DNA of 64,000 nt from JAUIAI01 sp050633665 (GCA_050633665.1 JBOEGY010000004.1:1-64000); one strand, 5' to 3'. Counted from the stretch's first letter, positions 44,072-53,182 are shown. Notes: a model not told the origin generated them from the sequence alone. Numbers and translations: made by a program.

Positions 44072-47000
44072 TAGTCTGTTCAATGGCATCACTGACGGCA
44101 TGGAGCAGGGCCGCTGAAGCCAGAGAATCTGCCGGAGTTGGCGCGCTGGCGGATGGCACAGTGCCGTCTTCCAATTGATCATTGACACGTACCAGCCGGC
44201 TTTTTTCCCAGGGCAGAATAATTTCCCCCTTCGGCGGCCGCCCAACGCCAGGCGAGTGCAGAGCGATTCTGGCAAGGTCTCGCCGCCCGGCATTAATTGC
44301 GATCTCGGCAAGATTCAGTCGGGTCTGACGCGATTCGTCCGCATATTGATTGCGTTGCCATGTTTCGCCGAGTCCGACCAGGCTCTGTCTGGCCTCGAGC
44401 CTGTCGCCCAGGCGTTGCGCGGCCAGCGTATTGAGCAACTGGACGTCTGATGCCAGTTCCACCGGAACTTTCACACCCGATTGTTCACGAAGATCGGCGC
44501 ACAGCGCCCGGCAGATTCGCCAGGCTCCCTGTTCATGGTGGGCCCAGGCGATAATCCGGGTTGCCCGTACGCTAAGTTCCGGTTGTCCGGTGGCGTCAGC
44601 GCTTGCTGCCACCGTGGTGCCCAGTTGGGCGGCTTCCGTGAATCGTCTCTGTGACAGCAAGACCTCGGCGCGCACCAGATCCGCGCACGGTTGGGCCTCG
44701 AGTTCCTGGCATTCCGCTGAGAGCAATTCGATTTGTGCGGCGCATTCTGCCGCTGAAGTGGTATGGCCTAACGCCATGGCCAGCCTGGCCTTGAAGCGCA
44801 GTGCATCCAGTGTCAGGGCGTGCAGCCCAAAATACCGACTCACCTGCGAGGCATCATCGGCGATTTCCAGTGCTCTGCGGATATCGCTGCTTCGGGCGGC
44901 GAGCTGGGCGACCCGCAACAGGTTGCTCGCCGTTTTGACTCCGTGGTCAGCGTCGGGGTCTTTGCGGACCGGGCTGGCGAGGCTCCGGGAGCCTGTGCCA
45001 GACAGCAAGCTCGACGCTTGAGAGCGGGCCGTGCGGTCTCTGACTGCGCTGGCCTGAGCCAATGCCCGCTTGGCTGCGTCTGTTGCGGCGACCTGGTTGC
45101 CAAGACCTGCCTGCAGCCGGGCCTGGCACACGAGAATTTGGGCCATTTCCTTGCTTGGCGCCGGTCGCTCAAGCCCTGCAATTTCTTGCAGGGTATGCGC
45201 TATCTGGACACAAAACCGGCTGGTCAGCCAATGATCGCCAAACAGGCCGCAAAGTTGGGCCAGCGGTTTCAGTTGGTTCTCTCTGGACCAGCGTGACATT
45301 AAGTCGTGCAGGTCGGCGAAGTGGTCATCGAACCAGACACCGCGGCGGGCCGGGTTGCTCAGAATGGCTTGCGGTGTGTGTCCCTTCAAGCCCAGCCAGC
45401 TCTGGTAAATCTCACTCGCTGCCGTGTGTCCCGGCTTGCCGCTGATCGCAGCCCTGGCCAATGCTGAAGGTCTGAACAAACTGATTGTCTGACCATCTCG
45501 GCGTGCTGTGATTCGATTGACCAGGTGTTGCCGGGCGATACGGTCGAGGAGTAGCTCCGGACTAGGGTCCGAGTCACAAAGCGATGCAATCGCAGGGCGA
45601 CTCAGCCAACTCTGAAGGCCGGACAACGTGTGTAGTAATCTGGCGGCAGAAGTATCGAGTTGCTCAATCATGCGCCGAACCCGGCTGAGCGGCTCCCGGC
45701 TGAGCCCGCGTCGTTCAGCGCGCAGACTGGTTGTTTCAAACAGTTGTTCCGGTGTCTCGCGTGCCACTTGCAAGACTTCTTCAGGGGTACTGCTTTGTAG
45801 GCGTTTGCCCAGTGCGAGCAACGCCAGCGGTAGCGCGTCCAGTGCTTCGGCGGCGGCCATGATCTGCGGTGACTGGAAAAGACTATCCGGCTCCACGCCC
45901 AGAGGCTGGGCGATAATTGCGACGGCCGCCGGTATTTCGTCGGCGCTGGTCCGTAGCAGGAGTTGGCGTGAGTCGATCGTGACCACCCGTTCGGCGGTCA
46001 GGCTCAGGGCAGTCAGGCTGGTGGTCAGCCAGCTCACCGTTGGCAACTGGGTCATCAGTTCGCCAATACCTGCGGCTAGTTCGGAGAAGCTGTCTACGCC
46101 GTCTATGACGATAAGCAATTCGCGCTCGCGGATTGTTTTCATCCAGTCGGCAAGCGGGACGTCGAGTTCGTTTGCCAGTTGACTGACCAGTGAACGCAGG
46201 TCTGTCAGCCGATACCCGTCAAGCTGAATAACCCCATGGTCGAACTCGCTCTGAATCTGAAACGCTACTTCGCGAGCCAGCGTCGTTTTGCCGGCACCGG
46301 GTGGGCCGGCAATTGTCAGCACACGCGAATACGGACTTTTCAACGCGTTAACGCAGTTCTGAATGGGTTCCTGAAAGCCCAGTGGACGGCAGATCGGCGC
46401 CTCTACCTGATGCTTGCGTGTGCGCCGGTTCAATCGGTCAGCGGCCAGTTCGATGGAATTGCCGTTGTTGCTTTGCTGGGTTTTCCTGACAAATGAATCC
46501 AGTCTTTCCCAGGCGTCGGCGCCTTGGAGATTGCCCGCGTCCCGGACCTGCTGACAATGAGCGATCGCGGCATCCGGCCGGCCGGCCTGGCTCAGGCGTT
46601 GCGCATGGTCCAGGTGGTCATCGGTGGTGGCGAGTTCGAGCCGGCAGAGTTGTTCGCCGGCTCGGAAACAGGTTTCAAGCTGGCCAAGGTCTTGCGCGAT
46701 CTGAGCGGCTTCCCTGAGCGCCTGAGTTAGTTCTCGTCGGAACCGAGCCTGGCGTAAGCCAATCTGGTTGGTATCGGTCCAGTCGGCAGCATAGTCGTCG
46801 CGGGCCAGCGATGCGGCTTCCAGCAATACGCCGAGCCGAGCCTCCGGGTTGGCGCCGTCGTAGGACAGGAGCCGAAAGAACTGAACCGCATCGCAGTCAA
46901 TACCATCAGGTAGTTCCAGCGATACACGCTCATGGTCAACTAACACCTGGGGGCGAATCGCTTCCGGTATCAGGTTGAGTTCGCCGCGCAGAAAGTGAAT

Positions 47001-47282
47001 GGCCTGGTGCAGGCGATTGGGAAGTTTGTCGGTCTGATCGCCCGGCCAGAGTGCACCGGCAAGCGCCGAGCGGGTCTCTACCCTTGAAGGCGCACTGGCC
47101 AGAAATTGCAGCACACGGCGAGGATAAGTTCGACGGGTCAGCCGCTCGCAAACAGGCTTGCCATCAAGCTCAATTTTGAAATGGCCAAATAAGCTTAGCT
47201 GCAAGCGCGATGCCATGGCATTACCGTTAAGAAAAAAGAAGAGTCTTCGTATCGATTTTTCAACTCCTTGTATTGTGGACAC
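44061..47282 (-). CDS. Giant SARP/BTAD-like STAND regulator 2
   Basis: 1073 residues; an internal ATG at 47216 (ASRLQLSLFGHF) may be the real start. Winged-helix N-terminus (LQLSLFGHFKIELDGKPV, then SALAGALWPGDQTDKLPNRLHQAIHFLRGEL), a BTAD-like helical part, then an NTPase with Walker A GPPGAGKT near residue 325, Walker B-like LLIVIDGVDSFSE and an NB-ARC-like region, and a long C-terminal TPR-like half rich in Ala/Leu/Arg. It is divergent from the first T3SS gene across a 235-base gap, so it is well placed to bind and activate the secretion promoter. It is paralogous in plan to regulator 1. Confidence 0.82.
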   Translation of the reverse strand: MSTIQGVEKSIRRLFFFLNGNAMASRLQLSLFGHFKIELDGKPVCERLTRRTYPRRVLQFLASAPSRVETRSALAGALWPGDQTDKLPNRLHQAIHFLRGELNLIPEAIRPQVLVDHERVSLELPDGIDCDAVQFFRLLSYDGANPEARLGVLLEAASLARDDYAADWTDTNQIGLRQARFRRELTQALREAAQIAQDLGQLETCFRAGEQLCRLELATTDDHLDHAQRLSQAGRPDAAIAHCQQVRDAGNLQGADAWERLDSFVRKTQQSNNGNSIELAADRLNRRTRKHQVEAPICRPLGFQEPIQNCVNALKSPYSRVLTIAGPPGAGKTTLAREVAFQIQSEFDHGVIQLDGYRLTDLRSLVSQLANELDVPLADWMKTIRERELLIVIDGVDSFSELAAGIGELMTQLPTVSWLTTSLTALSLTAERVVTIDSRQLLLRTSADEIPAAVAIIAQPLGVEPDSLFQSPQIMAAAEALDALPLALLALGKRLQSSTPEEVLQVARETPEQLFETTSLRAERRGLSREPLSRVRRMIEQLDTSAARLLHTLSGLQSWLSRPAIASLCDSDPSPELLLDRIARQHLVNRITARRDGQTISLFRPSALARAAISGKPGHTAASEIYQSWLGLKGHTPQAILSNPARRGVWFDDHFADLHDLMSRWSRENQLKPLAQLCGLFGDHWLTSRFCVQIAHTLQEIAGLERPAPSKEMAQILVCQARLQAGLGNQVAATDAAKRALAQASAVRDRTARSQASSLLSGTGSRSLASPVRKDPDADHGVKTASNLLRVAQLAARSSDIRRALEIADDASQVSRYFGLHALTLDALRFKARLAMALGHTTSAAECAAQIELLSAECQELEAQPCADLVRAEVLLSQRRFTEAAQLGTTVAASADATGQPELSVRATRIIAWAHHEQGAWRICRALCADLREQSGVKVPVELASDVQLLNTLAAQRLGDRLEARQSLVGLGETWQRNQYADESRQTRLNLAEIAINAGRRDLARIALHSPGVGRPPKGEIILPWEKSRLVRVNDQLEDGTVPSASAPTPADSLASAALLHAVSDAIEQTISA

Positions 47283-47417
47283 AGATAAGTGACAAAGTTC
47301 AGAAAACGGTGAGTCGCGTGTCTGTCAATTTCCGCCATTGTGTAAATTTTGTAATCCGGGTGCAGCCGGTTGCCGAATTTCCCCCGTCGTTACTGAAGAT
47401 CTGCTGAACAAGGTTGT

Positions 47418-47495
47418 GACTTAAGTCGAGGAAAGAGGCGTGTAAGTGATCAGTCGCAATAGTTATGTTCCTGATGCGTCGTCAAAGTGACGTCA
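47418..47495. promoter_or_regulatory. Palindromes in the regulator 2 / T3SS divergent gap
   Basis: The 235-base gap carries GACTTAAGTC (47418-47427) and TGACGTCA (47488-47495), both perfect palindromes. TGACTTAAG and TGACGTC also occur ahead of regulator 1 (41154 and 41167). Short words like these can recur by chance, so binding by either regulator is only a hypothesis. I see no textbook -35/-10 pair here. Confidence 0.25.
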
Positions 47496-47517
47496 TTTGG
47501 TGCAATTTCTCTTGGGA

Positions 47518-47733
47518 ATGAACGACATGCATGAATTCGATCTGTCAGACAAAGCGGGTGGCGGTGCTGAGCGACGTGCATTGAAGCAGGAGTTGGAAGA
47601 GTCGTTATCGGCGATCCGCAGTGAACTGACCGCGATCCCTGCCGGCGCCGAGCGACATGACGGCCTGAGTCTGTTGGATAACGCACTGAGCAAAGGTTTG
47701 AAGCATCTCGGGCGCGGACGCAAGCCGGCATGA
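47518..47733 (+). CDS. Small T3SS-locus protein, possibly YscE-like cochaperone
   Basis: 71 residues from the ATG at 47518. Charged and helical: RRALKQELEESLSAIRSELTAI and GLSLLDNALSKGLKHLGRGRK. Size, helical content and position at the head of a T3SS cluster resemble YscE/SsaE-type needle cochaperones, but sequence similarity is too weak to assert this. The stop overlaps the acyltransferase start (ATGA), which suggests coupled translation. Confidence 0.5.
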   Translation: MNDMHEFDLSDKAGGGAERRALKQELEESLSAIRSELTAIPAGAERHDGLSLLDNALSKGLKHLGRGRKPA

Positions 47734-48599
47734 ATAGCTCGATGCTGGGGAATGTGCTGGCCTCCGGCGTCAGTCACTCGATCGGATGGCTGCCACAGCG
47801 CCTGCGTCTGCGGGTTGGCGAGCGCATGGCGCAACGACAAATCGCCTACGACGAACGATTCGCCAATACGGTCGTACAAAACCTCGCTACCGCATTTCGG
47901 GGGGTGTCGCGCGAACGGGTCACGCAGTTGGCCACCGAGAACGCATTTCGTGGTGCTGCTGCACAGATTGATCATCTATGGGCCTGGCATGCCAGCGCGA
48001 AAGGGTTCCGCCAGCGGGTTTCCTTGTCAGGTGATACCGAGTTTGAGCCGGGGCGCCCGGTGGTTATCGCCGCTGTTCATCAGTTTGGGATGGAGGTGGC
48101 GGCCATGCGCTTGTCCATGCTGGTGCAGGGCGGTGTGGTAATTGACCCCGGGCAGTCAATATTGCCCGCGGCCGCCCGTCATGCCTGGTCACGATTCGGT
48201 GATCAAAAGATCATTCATTTCAATAATGCTGCCCGTGAATCGGTCCGGCTGATGCAGGCTGGAAAAGTGTTGCTGGTTTTTGTCGAAGACCCGCCGGGCG
48301 AGCACCGTTCGATGCTTCCAGTTGATGTACTGGGCGCGCGCATTCGTGTGACACCGCTGGTGTTGTCGCTGGTTAAGCGGTATGGCGCAGAGCTGCGCTG
48401 GATGAATCTGTCGCAACAACGGGCCAGTACGGATTCGGAATGGTCTTATCGGGTTGATCTTCGAACGGTTGAAGACGCTGCGCAGAAGCTGGATCTGCAA
48501 GGGTGGCGAGAACTGGTCGCCAGCCGGCTGATGACCGCCTGGCGTGAAGATCCGGCCGGATATTGGTGGGGGCGCAAGCGAATGAAAGCAGTCAGCTAA
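47730..48599 (+). CDS. Lipid A-type acyltransferase (LpxL/LpxM-like) in the T3SS operon
   Basis: 289 residues of the lysophospholipid acyltransferase family. The catalytic HX4E motif is intact: His117 and Glu122 in AAVHQFGMEVAA. Later segments, KVLLVFVEDPPGEHRSMLPVDVLGARIRVTPLVLSL, match the conserved region where LpxL carries a Pro- and Gly-rich loop. The N-terminus is amphipathic rather than a clear membrane helix. Enzymes of this family put secondary acyl chains on lipid A or related lipids. Its start overlaps the previous T3SS-locus gene, and the secretion genes follow, so a link to the apparatus or its host interaction is likely. Substrate unknown. Confidence 0.75.
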   Translation: MNSSMLGNVLASGVSHSIGWLPQRLRLRVGERMAQRQIAYDERFANTVVQNLATAFRGVSRERVTQLATENAFRGAAAQIDHLWAWHASAKGFRQRVSLSGDTEFEPGRPVVIAAVHQFGMEVAAMRLSMLVQGGVVIDPGQSILPAAARHAWSRFGDQKIIHFNNAARESVRLMQAGKVLLVFVEDPPGEHRSMLPVDVLGARIRVTPLVLSLVKRYGAELRWMNLSQQRASTDSEWSYRVDLRTVEDAAQKLDLQGWRELVASRLMTAWREDPAGYWWGRKRMKAVS

Positions 48600-48680
48600 G
48601 TCTGGCAATTAAGCAGCAAATTGGCAGTGCTTATTCTGTTCACGAGCTTTCGACCAAACAGCAAATTAAGTGAGGTGAAG

Positions 48681-49010
48681 ATGAGTATGAATTCATGTGG
48701 AGTGGAAAACCCGGGCCTTGCGCACCCATCGGTTGAGTCGACCGGCTGCCTGCCGCCGGTGACTTCTTGTCGTCCGGTTTGTACTGTTGCTGAGCCAACC
48801 GAGGTTCAGGATTGTGAAGGTACCGATTCGATCCCCACCGACAACTCTGAAACCAGCCCTGCCGATGAGACCTCGTGCATGGACACTATGACAAAAATTC
48901 TCGAGGTTGTGATGGCTGTGGTCACCGCGCTGGCGCCAGTGCTGAGTCAGTCGGGTCAGGGCGGAACCAGCACGGGTACGCCGCCGATCAACCCGAACAG
49001 CGGTCAGTAG
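48681..49010 (+). CDS. Cys-rich small secreted-type protein of the T3SS cluster
   Basis: 109 residues, starting at the ATG at 48681 after GAGGTGAAG. It has six Cys (6, 23, 30, 34, 45, 66), a Ser/Thr/Pro-rich acidic N-terminal two thirds and one hydrophobic helix (about 70-88, TKILEVVMAVVTALAPVL), then a Gly/Ser/Thr-rich end. No classical signal peptide. This looks like a T3SS substrate, perhaps part of a translocon or needle tip, but no family is recognised. Confidence 0.5.
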   Translation: MSMNSCGVENPGLAHPSVESTGCLPPVTSCRPVCTVAEPTEVQDCEGTDSIPTDNSETSPADETSCMDTMTKILEVVMAVVTALAPVLSQSGQGGTSTGTPPINPNSGQ

Positions 49011-49049
49011 AACTGTCTCGATCTGGATTGAACCGAGTAGGAGAACAAC

Positions 49050-49508
49050 ATGACAATGAGCAACACAGAAGTCGTGCAACGCAGCGAGCTTGTTCAGGCA
49101 AAAAATAGTGCGTTCGCAAATGCCATCGAAGGAATTCGCAGCGCATCGGCCGTTGACGAAACCGTGGCGCCACCACCGGCCTCGAGTTCTGGCGGCAAGC
49201 AAGAGGCCACGCAAACACAGGAGAGTTCGGGCGGTGGTTGCGGCGGATTCCTGAAAATAATCTCGATGATTGCGGTTGTGGTTTGCACCATCTGGTTCCC
49301 CGCAGCCGTACCTGCCGCAATGGCGTTGAATCAGGCCGCGAGTCAGATTCCTGCGGAGGGCGCCTCTGGTAGCGAAGATGGCACAGGCGTTGATGTTCAG
49401 GCGATGCAGGCCGATATCGATCGGCGGGCCAGAGAAATTGAAGCTGAGTGGCGCCAGAACGGCACTCTGGGTCCGCTGCCTGATGCGGAGCCCGCTCTCT
49501 ACAGTTGA
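49050..49508 (+). CDS. Small T3SS-cluster protein with one hydrophobic segment
   Basis: 152 residues, preceded by TAGGAG. Polar Ser/Gln/Glu-rich N-terminus, a Gly/Cys stretch (GGGCGGFLKI), one long hydrophobic region (about 65-95, IISMIAVVVCTIWFPAAVPAAMAL), then a charged helix (DIDRRAREIEAEWRQ). A central hydrophobic helix flanked by polar regions is the layout of T3SS translocators, although those are usually 300-400 residues. Unrecognised; secretion is inferred from context. Confidence 0.5.
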   Translation: MTMSNTEVVQRSELVQAKNSAFANAIEGIRSASAVDETVAPPPASSSGGKQEATQTQESSGGGCGGFLKIISMIAVVVCTIWFPAAVPAAMALNQAASQIPAEGASGSEDGTGVDVQAMQADIDRRAREIEAEWRQNGTLGPLPDAEPALYS

Positions 49509-49582
49509 TCCGTTTTGAATGAGCAATGTCTGAACGGCTGTTGTCCGGCCGTCAGATTCAGTCAACTCAGCGAGAAATAGCC

Positions 49583-50083
49583 ATGCCCATAGCAGTCGAT
49601 TCAGTTCAAGGTGTTCATTCCAGCGCTTCCGGTAGCCGCAATATCGACGCGGCTGGAATGGCGCAAGTTGCCAGCCAGGCGCCAAGCCAACCGCCGCCGC
49701 CTCCAACCGCGCCCGCTCCGGCGCCGGCCGGCCCAACAATTGAGGAGTTGGAGGCGCGCTGGGATGAGATTCAGCGTCAGATCAATCAGGCAGAAAGAAA
49801 CCGTGATGAAACGATGGAGGAATCCACTGTCTCGACGCTGTTGGCAATGACCTTCGAGAACATGGAGATGCTCGAAGAAGGCCGGGAGCCGGTTGACGAA
49901 TACGACCAGAAGGCAGCGACACCAAAGATGTCCATGAGCCAGATCATGCGAATGAATGCCTCCGGCGCCGTCAGAGACTTGATCGCGCAGGGCAACCAGG
50001 TGACCAGTTTGCGAGCGGAGCAGATTCAAATCGAATGGCAGATCAAACAAATTGAAACGTCTTCCAGTCAGCCGACAAGCTGA
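49583..50083 (+). CDS. Small T3SS-cluster protein with coiled coil
   Basis: 166 residues from the ATG at 49583 (MPIAVDSVQG); a 185-residue version would start at 49526 without a good ribosome site. Low-complexity Pro/Ala tract (about 40-55), then a coiled-coil region (IEELEARWDEIQRQINQAERN) and a final helix (LRAEQIQIEWQIKQIE). No membrane helix. It ends ten bases before sctC. It could be a tip or translocon partner of the two preceding proteins, or a chaperone. Not recognised. Confidence 0.5.
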   Translation: MPIAVDSVQGVHSSASGSRNIDAAGMAQVASQAPSQPPPPPTAPAPAPAGPTIEELEARWDEIQRQINQAERNRDETMEESTVSTLLAMTFENMEMLEEGREPVDEYDQKAATPKMSMSQIMRMNASGAVRDLIAQGNQVTSLRAEQIQIEWQIKQIETSSSQPTS

Positions 50084-50093
50084 TCATCACACC

Positions 50094-51833
50094 ATGTTCT
50101 CTCTAAGCTTAAGAACTCTAGGCTCTTCGTTATTGTCGCTGGCGGCGTTTGCGATTGCTGCTGCTCTGGTACCAGCGCCGGCGAATGCGGCGCCTTTACC
50201 ATGGGACGGCAGGCGAATTTCGATTCAGGCAAACGGTGAGCCGCTTGCGCCGTTCCTGCAACGCTTCTTCGCGCGCTTGCGGGTTCCGGTCCGAACCAGT
50301 GAACAAGTCGTTGGATCAGTCTCCGGAAAGTTCAATGAACGAGCGCGGGTGTTGTTCGAAGAGATGGTCGATAGTTACGGCCTGACCTGGTACTACGACG
50401 GTGCGGTGATGTTCGTGTATTCAATTGCCGAAATTGAATCTCGATTGGTTACGATGGAACCGGGGACGGCAGAGAAATTCCCGGTTCTTCTTAACAACCT
50501 GTTGATCAGCGACAAGCGCTTTCCGCTCGATCAGGCTGCAGACGAAGGGTATATTTCAGTCTCTGGGCCGCCACGATATCTGGAGCGGGTGGAGGAGGTT
50601 GCCACTTATCTGGGACGGGCGTTGCGTGAAGATGTTCGCTCCCGGGACTCCGCCCCGACTTTACCGCCAGTCACTTCCGGGCCAGTACGTCGTCTTCCGG
50701 CAGTACCGGCTGCTCCGACCACCGGGCAGGCCGTCAAGGTTTTCCGACTCAAGCACGCCTGGGCCGAAGACCGGGTGATATCGCTCAATGGCAGCCAGAC
50801 TGTGATCACCGGAGTCGCTTCACTGGTGCAATCCATGATGGGGCGGCTTGGGCCTCTGCCATCCCGGCCAGCCGCTGATCCAGGTATAAGTTTGCTGCCT
50901 ACCGGAGGCAAGGGATTGCTGGGTAGCGGGCTTGCGTCCCGGCGTACGGAGACAGCGCCGGAGACTGTTGCAGTCGCCGAGCCGCCGGTTGTCTTTGGTC
51001 AGACGGGCCCGGTCGATGGCACTGGATTGATTCAGGCGGATACCCGCTTGAATGCGGTAATTGTGCGTGACAGCGCCGACCGGATTCCCATGTACGAAGA
51101 ATTGATCCGGTCGTTGGATCAGCCGGTTCCGCTGGTTGAAATCGAAGCGACCGTGATCGACATCAGTAGCGAAAGCGCGGAAGCGCTGGGCGTGGATTTT
51201 TCCTTGCTGTTGTCTAACCGCCCGGGTCGGACGACCACACCCATAATCGGCATTCGTCCGGAAGATGTTGCCGCGGGTATTGCGCCTCGAGCGCAGGTTG
51301 TTCTGGGTAATGAGAAGAACTTTCTGTTTGCCCGTATTGACGCGCTCAAGCAGTCGGGTGATGCCACTATCCAGTCACAGCCCCGAGTGCTGACGGTCGA
51401 CAACAGCGAAGCCATTCTGAGTAGCACTCAGGAGTTTTTCGTTCGCGTGGCCGGGCGTGACGCGGTGGACTTGTTCAATGTGAATGTCGGGCTGACCTTG
51501 CGGGTGACTCCGTCGATTATTCAGGACGCTGACAAGAACCGGTTCAAGTTGCAGGTCAGAATTGATGACGGAGCGATTGCCACGGTTGATTCGGTTGATG
51601 ACATTCCGGTGATCAGTCGCTCCGGCATCGGGGTCAATGTCATTGTTGATGAGGGCGAAAGTCTGTTCATTGGTGGATTGTCCAGCGAAAGGGTTGCCAA
51701 TGGCCGGCGCGGCGTGCCAGGGCTATCAAATATCCCGGTGCTCGGCGCCTTGTTTCGCACCGACCGGGCCGAAACCCGGAAAGTACAGCGCATGTTCCTG
51801 TTAACACCCAAGCTAATCAAGGGAGCGCTCTGA
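50094..51833 (+). CDS. sctC: T3SS outer-membrane secretin SctC
   Basis: 579 residues. Signal peptide about 1-33 (ending PANAA). N-terminal N0/N1-type domains (ISIQANGEPLAPFLQRFFA, then VVGSVSGKFNERARVLFEEMVDSYGLTWYYDG, the classic SctC N0 segment) and YISVSGPPRYLERVEEVATYL; then the secretin domain with LNAVIVRDSADRIPMYEELIRSLDQPVPLVEIEATVIDIS, ESLFIGGLSSERV and VPGLSNIPVLGALFRT. Forms the outer-membrane ring. It starts ten bases after the previous gene and its stop overlaps sctD (TGATG). Confidence 0.95.
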   Translation: MFSLSLRTLGSSLLSLAAFAIAAALVPAPANAAPLPWDGRRISIQANGEPLAPFLQRFFARLRVPVRTSEQVVGSVSGKFNERARVLFEEMVDSYGLTWYYDGAVMFVYSIAEIESRLVTMEPGTAEKFPVLLNNLLISDKRFPLDQAADEGYISVSGPPRYLERVEEVATYLGRALREDVRSRDSAPTLPPVTSGPVRRLPAVPAAPTTGQAVKVFRLKHAWAEDRVISLNGSQTVITGVASLVQSMMGRLGPLPSRPAADPGISLLPTGGKGLLGSGLASRRTETAPETVAVAEPPVVFGQTGPVDGTGLIQADTRLNAVIVRDSADRIPMYEELIRSLDQPVPLVEIEATVIDISSESAEALGVDFSLLLSNRPGRTTTPIIGIRPEDVAAGIAPRAQVVLGNEKNFLFARIDALKQSGDATIQSQPRVLTVDNSEAILSSTQEFFVRVAGRDAVDLFNVNVGLTLRVTPSIIQDADKNRFKLQVRIDDGAIATVDSVDDIPVISRSGIGVNVIVDEGESLFIGGLSSERVANGRRGVPGLSNIPVLGALFRTDRAETRKVQRMFLLTPKLIKGAL

Positions 51834-53161
51834 TGTCCGGGTCATCACAGGTTTTCAGGATTCTGAACGGCAATCAACAAGGGGTTGGCGCTCCGCTGAC
51901 ACTGGGGCGCTGGTTGATTGGCAATGACCCCAATTGTTGCGATCTGATAGTGGAGCCTGGGTCGCCGGGTGACTACCTGCTGGTGTTAAATCTCGATGAA
52001 TCGGGCGCGACAGTCAAACCAGTTCAAGGTCCTCTTTGGATAGGCGATAAGGCGATCGACCAACCGGTTGCGCAACGGGTCAGGCCGTTGGAGCCGATTA
52101 CACTGGGCCGGGTATCAATCGCTTTCGGACCGGAGAATGCAGACTTCGATCAGATAAGCCTGCCAGCGACTCTGCTTCGACCAGGGCAGACCGCATCGCT
52201 CGCTTCCACACCGCTTGTACCGAAAACGCACTGGGCTGGCAAAGTGACTTCGGTGCTTGGCGGCACCTTCGTCCTGTTGTCAGTTGTCATGTTGATTGCC
52301 GCAGCCATCTGGTGGGCGGGCGTGGTTCGCGGTACCAGTGCGCAGACCAACCGCTCGCTGACCGAATCAATGGCTCATGCACGTGAGCAGATCAGTCAGG
52401 CCGGTTTTGATGAAGTCTCTCTGAAACTGGATGAACAGTCTTCCCGGTTTGTTGCGACTGGTTATGTCAAGAACGACGAGCAGCTCGACGAGTTGACCAG
52501 GGTTATTGGCCAGGTGGACTTGCCAACAGACGTTTCGGTGGTGCGGGTCGAACCCTTGCGCCGGGCGCTGGCCGAGCGACTCGGTCGGGCGGGGTTGCCG
52601 CAGGCGGTCCGTTACGCCGGAGACGGCAGCTTTTCGCTGGCCATGCTTGCCCGGGAATACCGGCGATTGGCAACACTTGCTGAATCGGCTTTTCGGGATC
52701 TCAGCGCGTTGCGGACGCTTAAAGTTGACGTGACCGATATTCAGAGCCCCGCTACGCTGCTGCCGGTGATGGTCTCGCTGGAGCGGGTGCCAGGGTCGTT
52801 GGGCAAGATTGCCATTTCCGGTGACAACCTGCCGATGCTTGGCATGACTGGCTCTGACCGATTGTTTGTTGAGGTGCGTGCCGGCGCCGTGCCTTCGGTG
52901 GTTACCCGCGATGGTCGCAGGTTGTTCGTTGGCGCGGTTCTACCAGATGGTTCGCAGATCAGTCATATTGATTCGCGCGGCGTCGTTATTGCGAAATCGG
53001 GCGCCTCGCGGCAGATTGATGTTGCCGGGTCCGGCGTGATCGCCGCCCATCACGCTTACCCGCCAGGTCGCAGCGACGCCACGATCACTGCCCAGTATTC
53101 GTCCCAATTCGCCTCGCAACCTGTTTCCGCCGAAACCCCGAGGTCGGAGCGCTTTCCCTAG
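51833..53161 (+). CDS. sctD: T3SS inner-membrane ring protein SctD
   Basis: 442 residues. Cytoplasmic FHA-like domain (about 5-105: LTLGRWLIGNDPNCCDLIVEPG), one membrane segment (about 136-162), then periplasmic ring-building/BON-like domains (LDEQSSRFVATGYVKNDEQLDELTRVIGQVDLP). This is the SctD/YscD plan. Forms the outer part of the inner-membrane ring with SctJ. Start overlaps the sctC stop. Confidence 0.88.
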   Translation: MSGSSQVFRILNGNQQGVGAPLTLGRWLIGNDPNCCDLIVEPGSPGDYLLVLNLDESGATVKPVQGPLWIGDKAIDQPVAQRVRPLEPITLGRVSIAFGPENADFDQISLPATLLRPGQTASLASTPLVPKTHWAGKVTSVLGGTFVLLSVVMLIAAAIWWAGVVRGTSAQTNRSLTESMAHAREQISQAGFDEVSLKLDEQSSRFVATGYVKNDEQLDELTRVIGQVDLPTDVSVVRVEPLRRALAERLGRAGLPQAVRYAGDGSFSLAMLAREYRRLATLAESAFRDLSALRTLKVDVTDIQSPATLLPVMVSLERVPGSLGKIAISGDNLPMLGMTGSDRLFVEVRAGAVPSVVTRDGRRLFVGAVLPDGSQISHIDSRGVVIAKSGASRQIDVAGSGVIAAHHAYPPGRSDATITAQYSSQFASQPVSAETPRSERFP

Positions 53162-53182
53162 AGTTTCCTTCTGCCGGTTCTG

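Noticed and set aside
48693..49739. 348-residue open frame on the minus strand over the three small T3SS-cluster genes
   Set aside because: It is rich in Arg, His, Thr and Cys in the manner of an antisense shadow, has no domain signature, and the plus-strand genes have ribosome sites and fit the operon.
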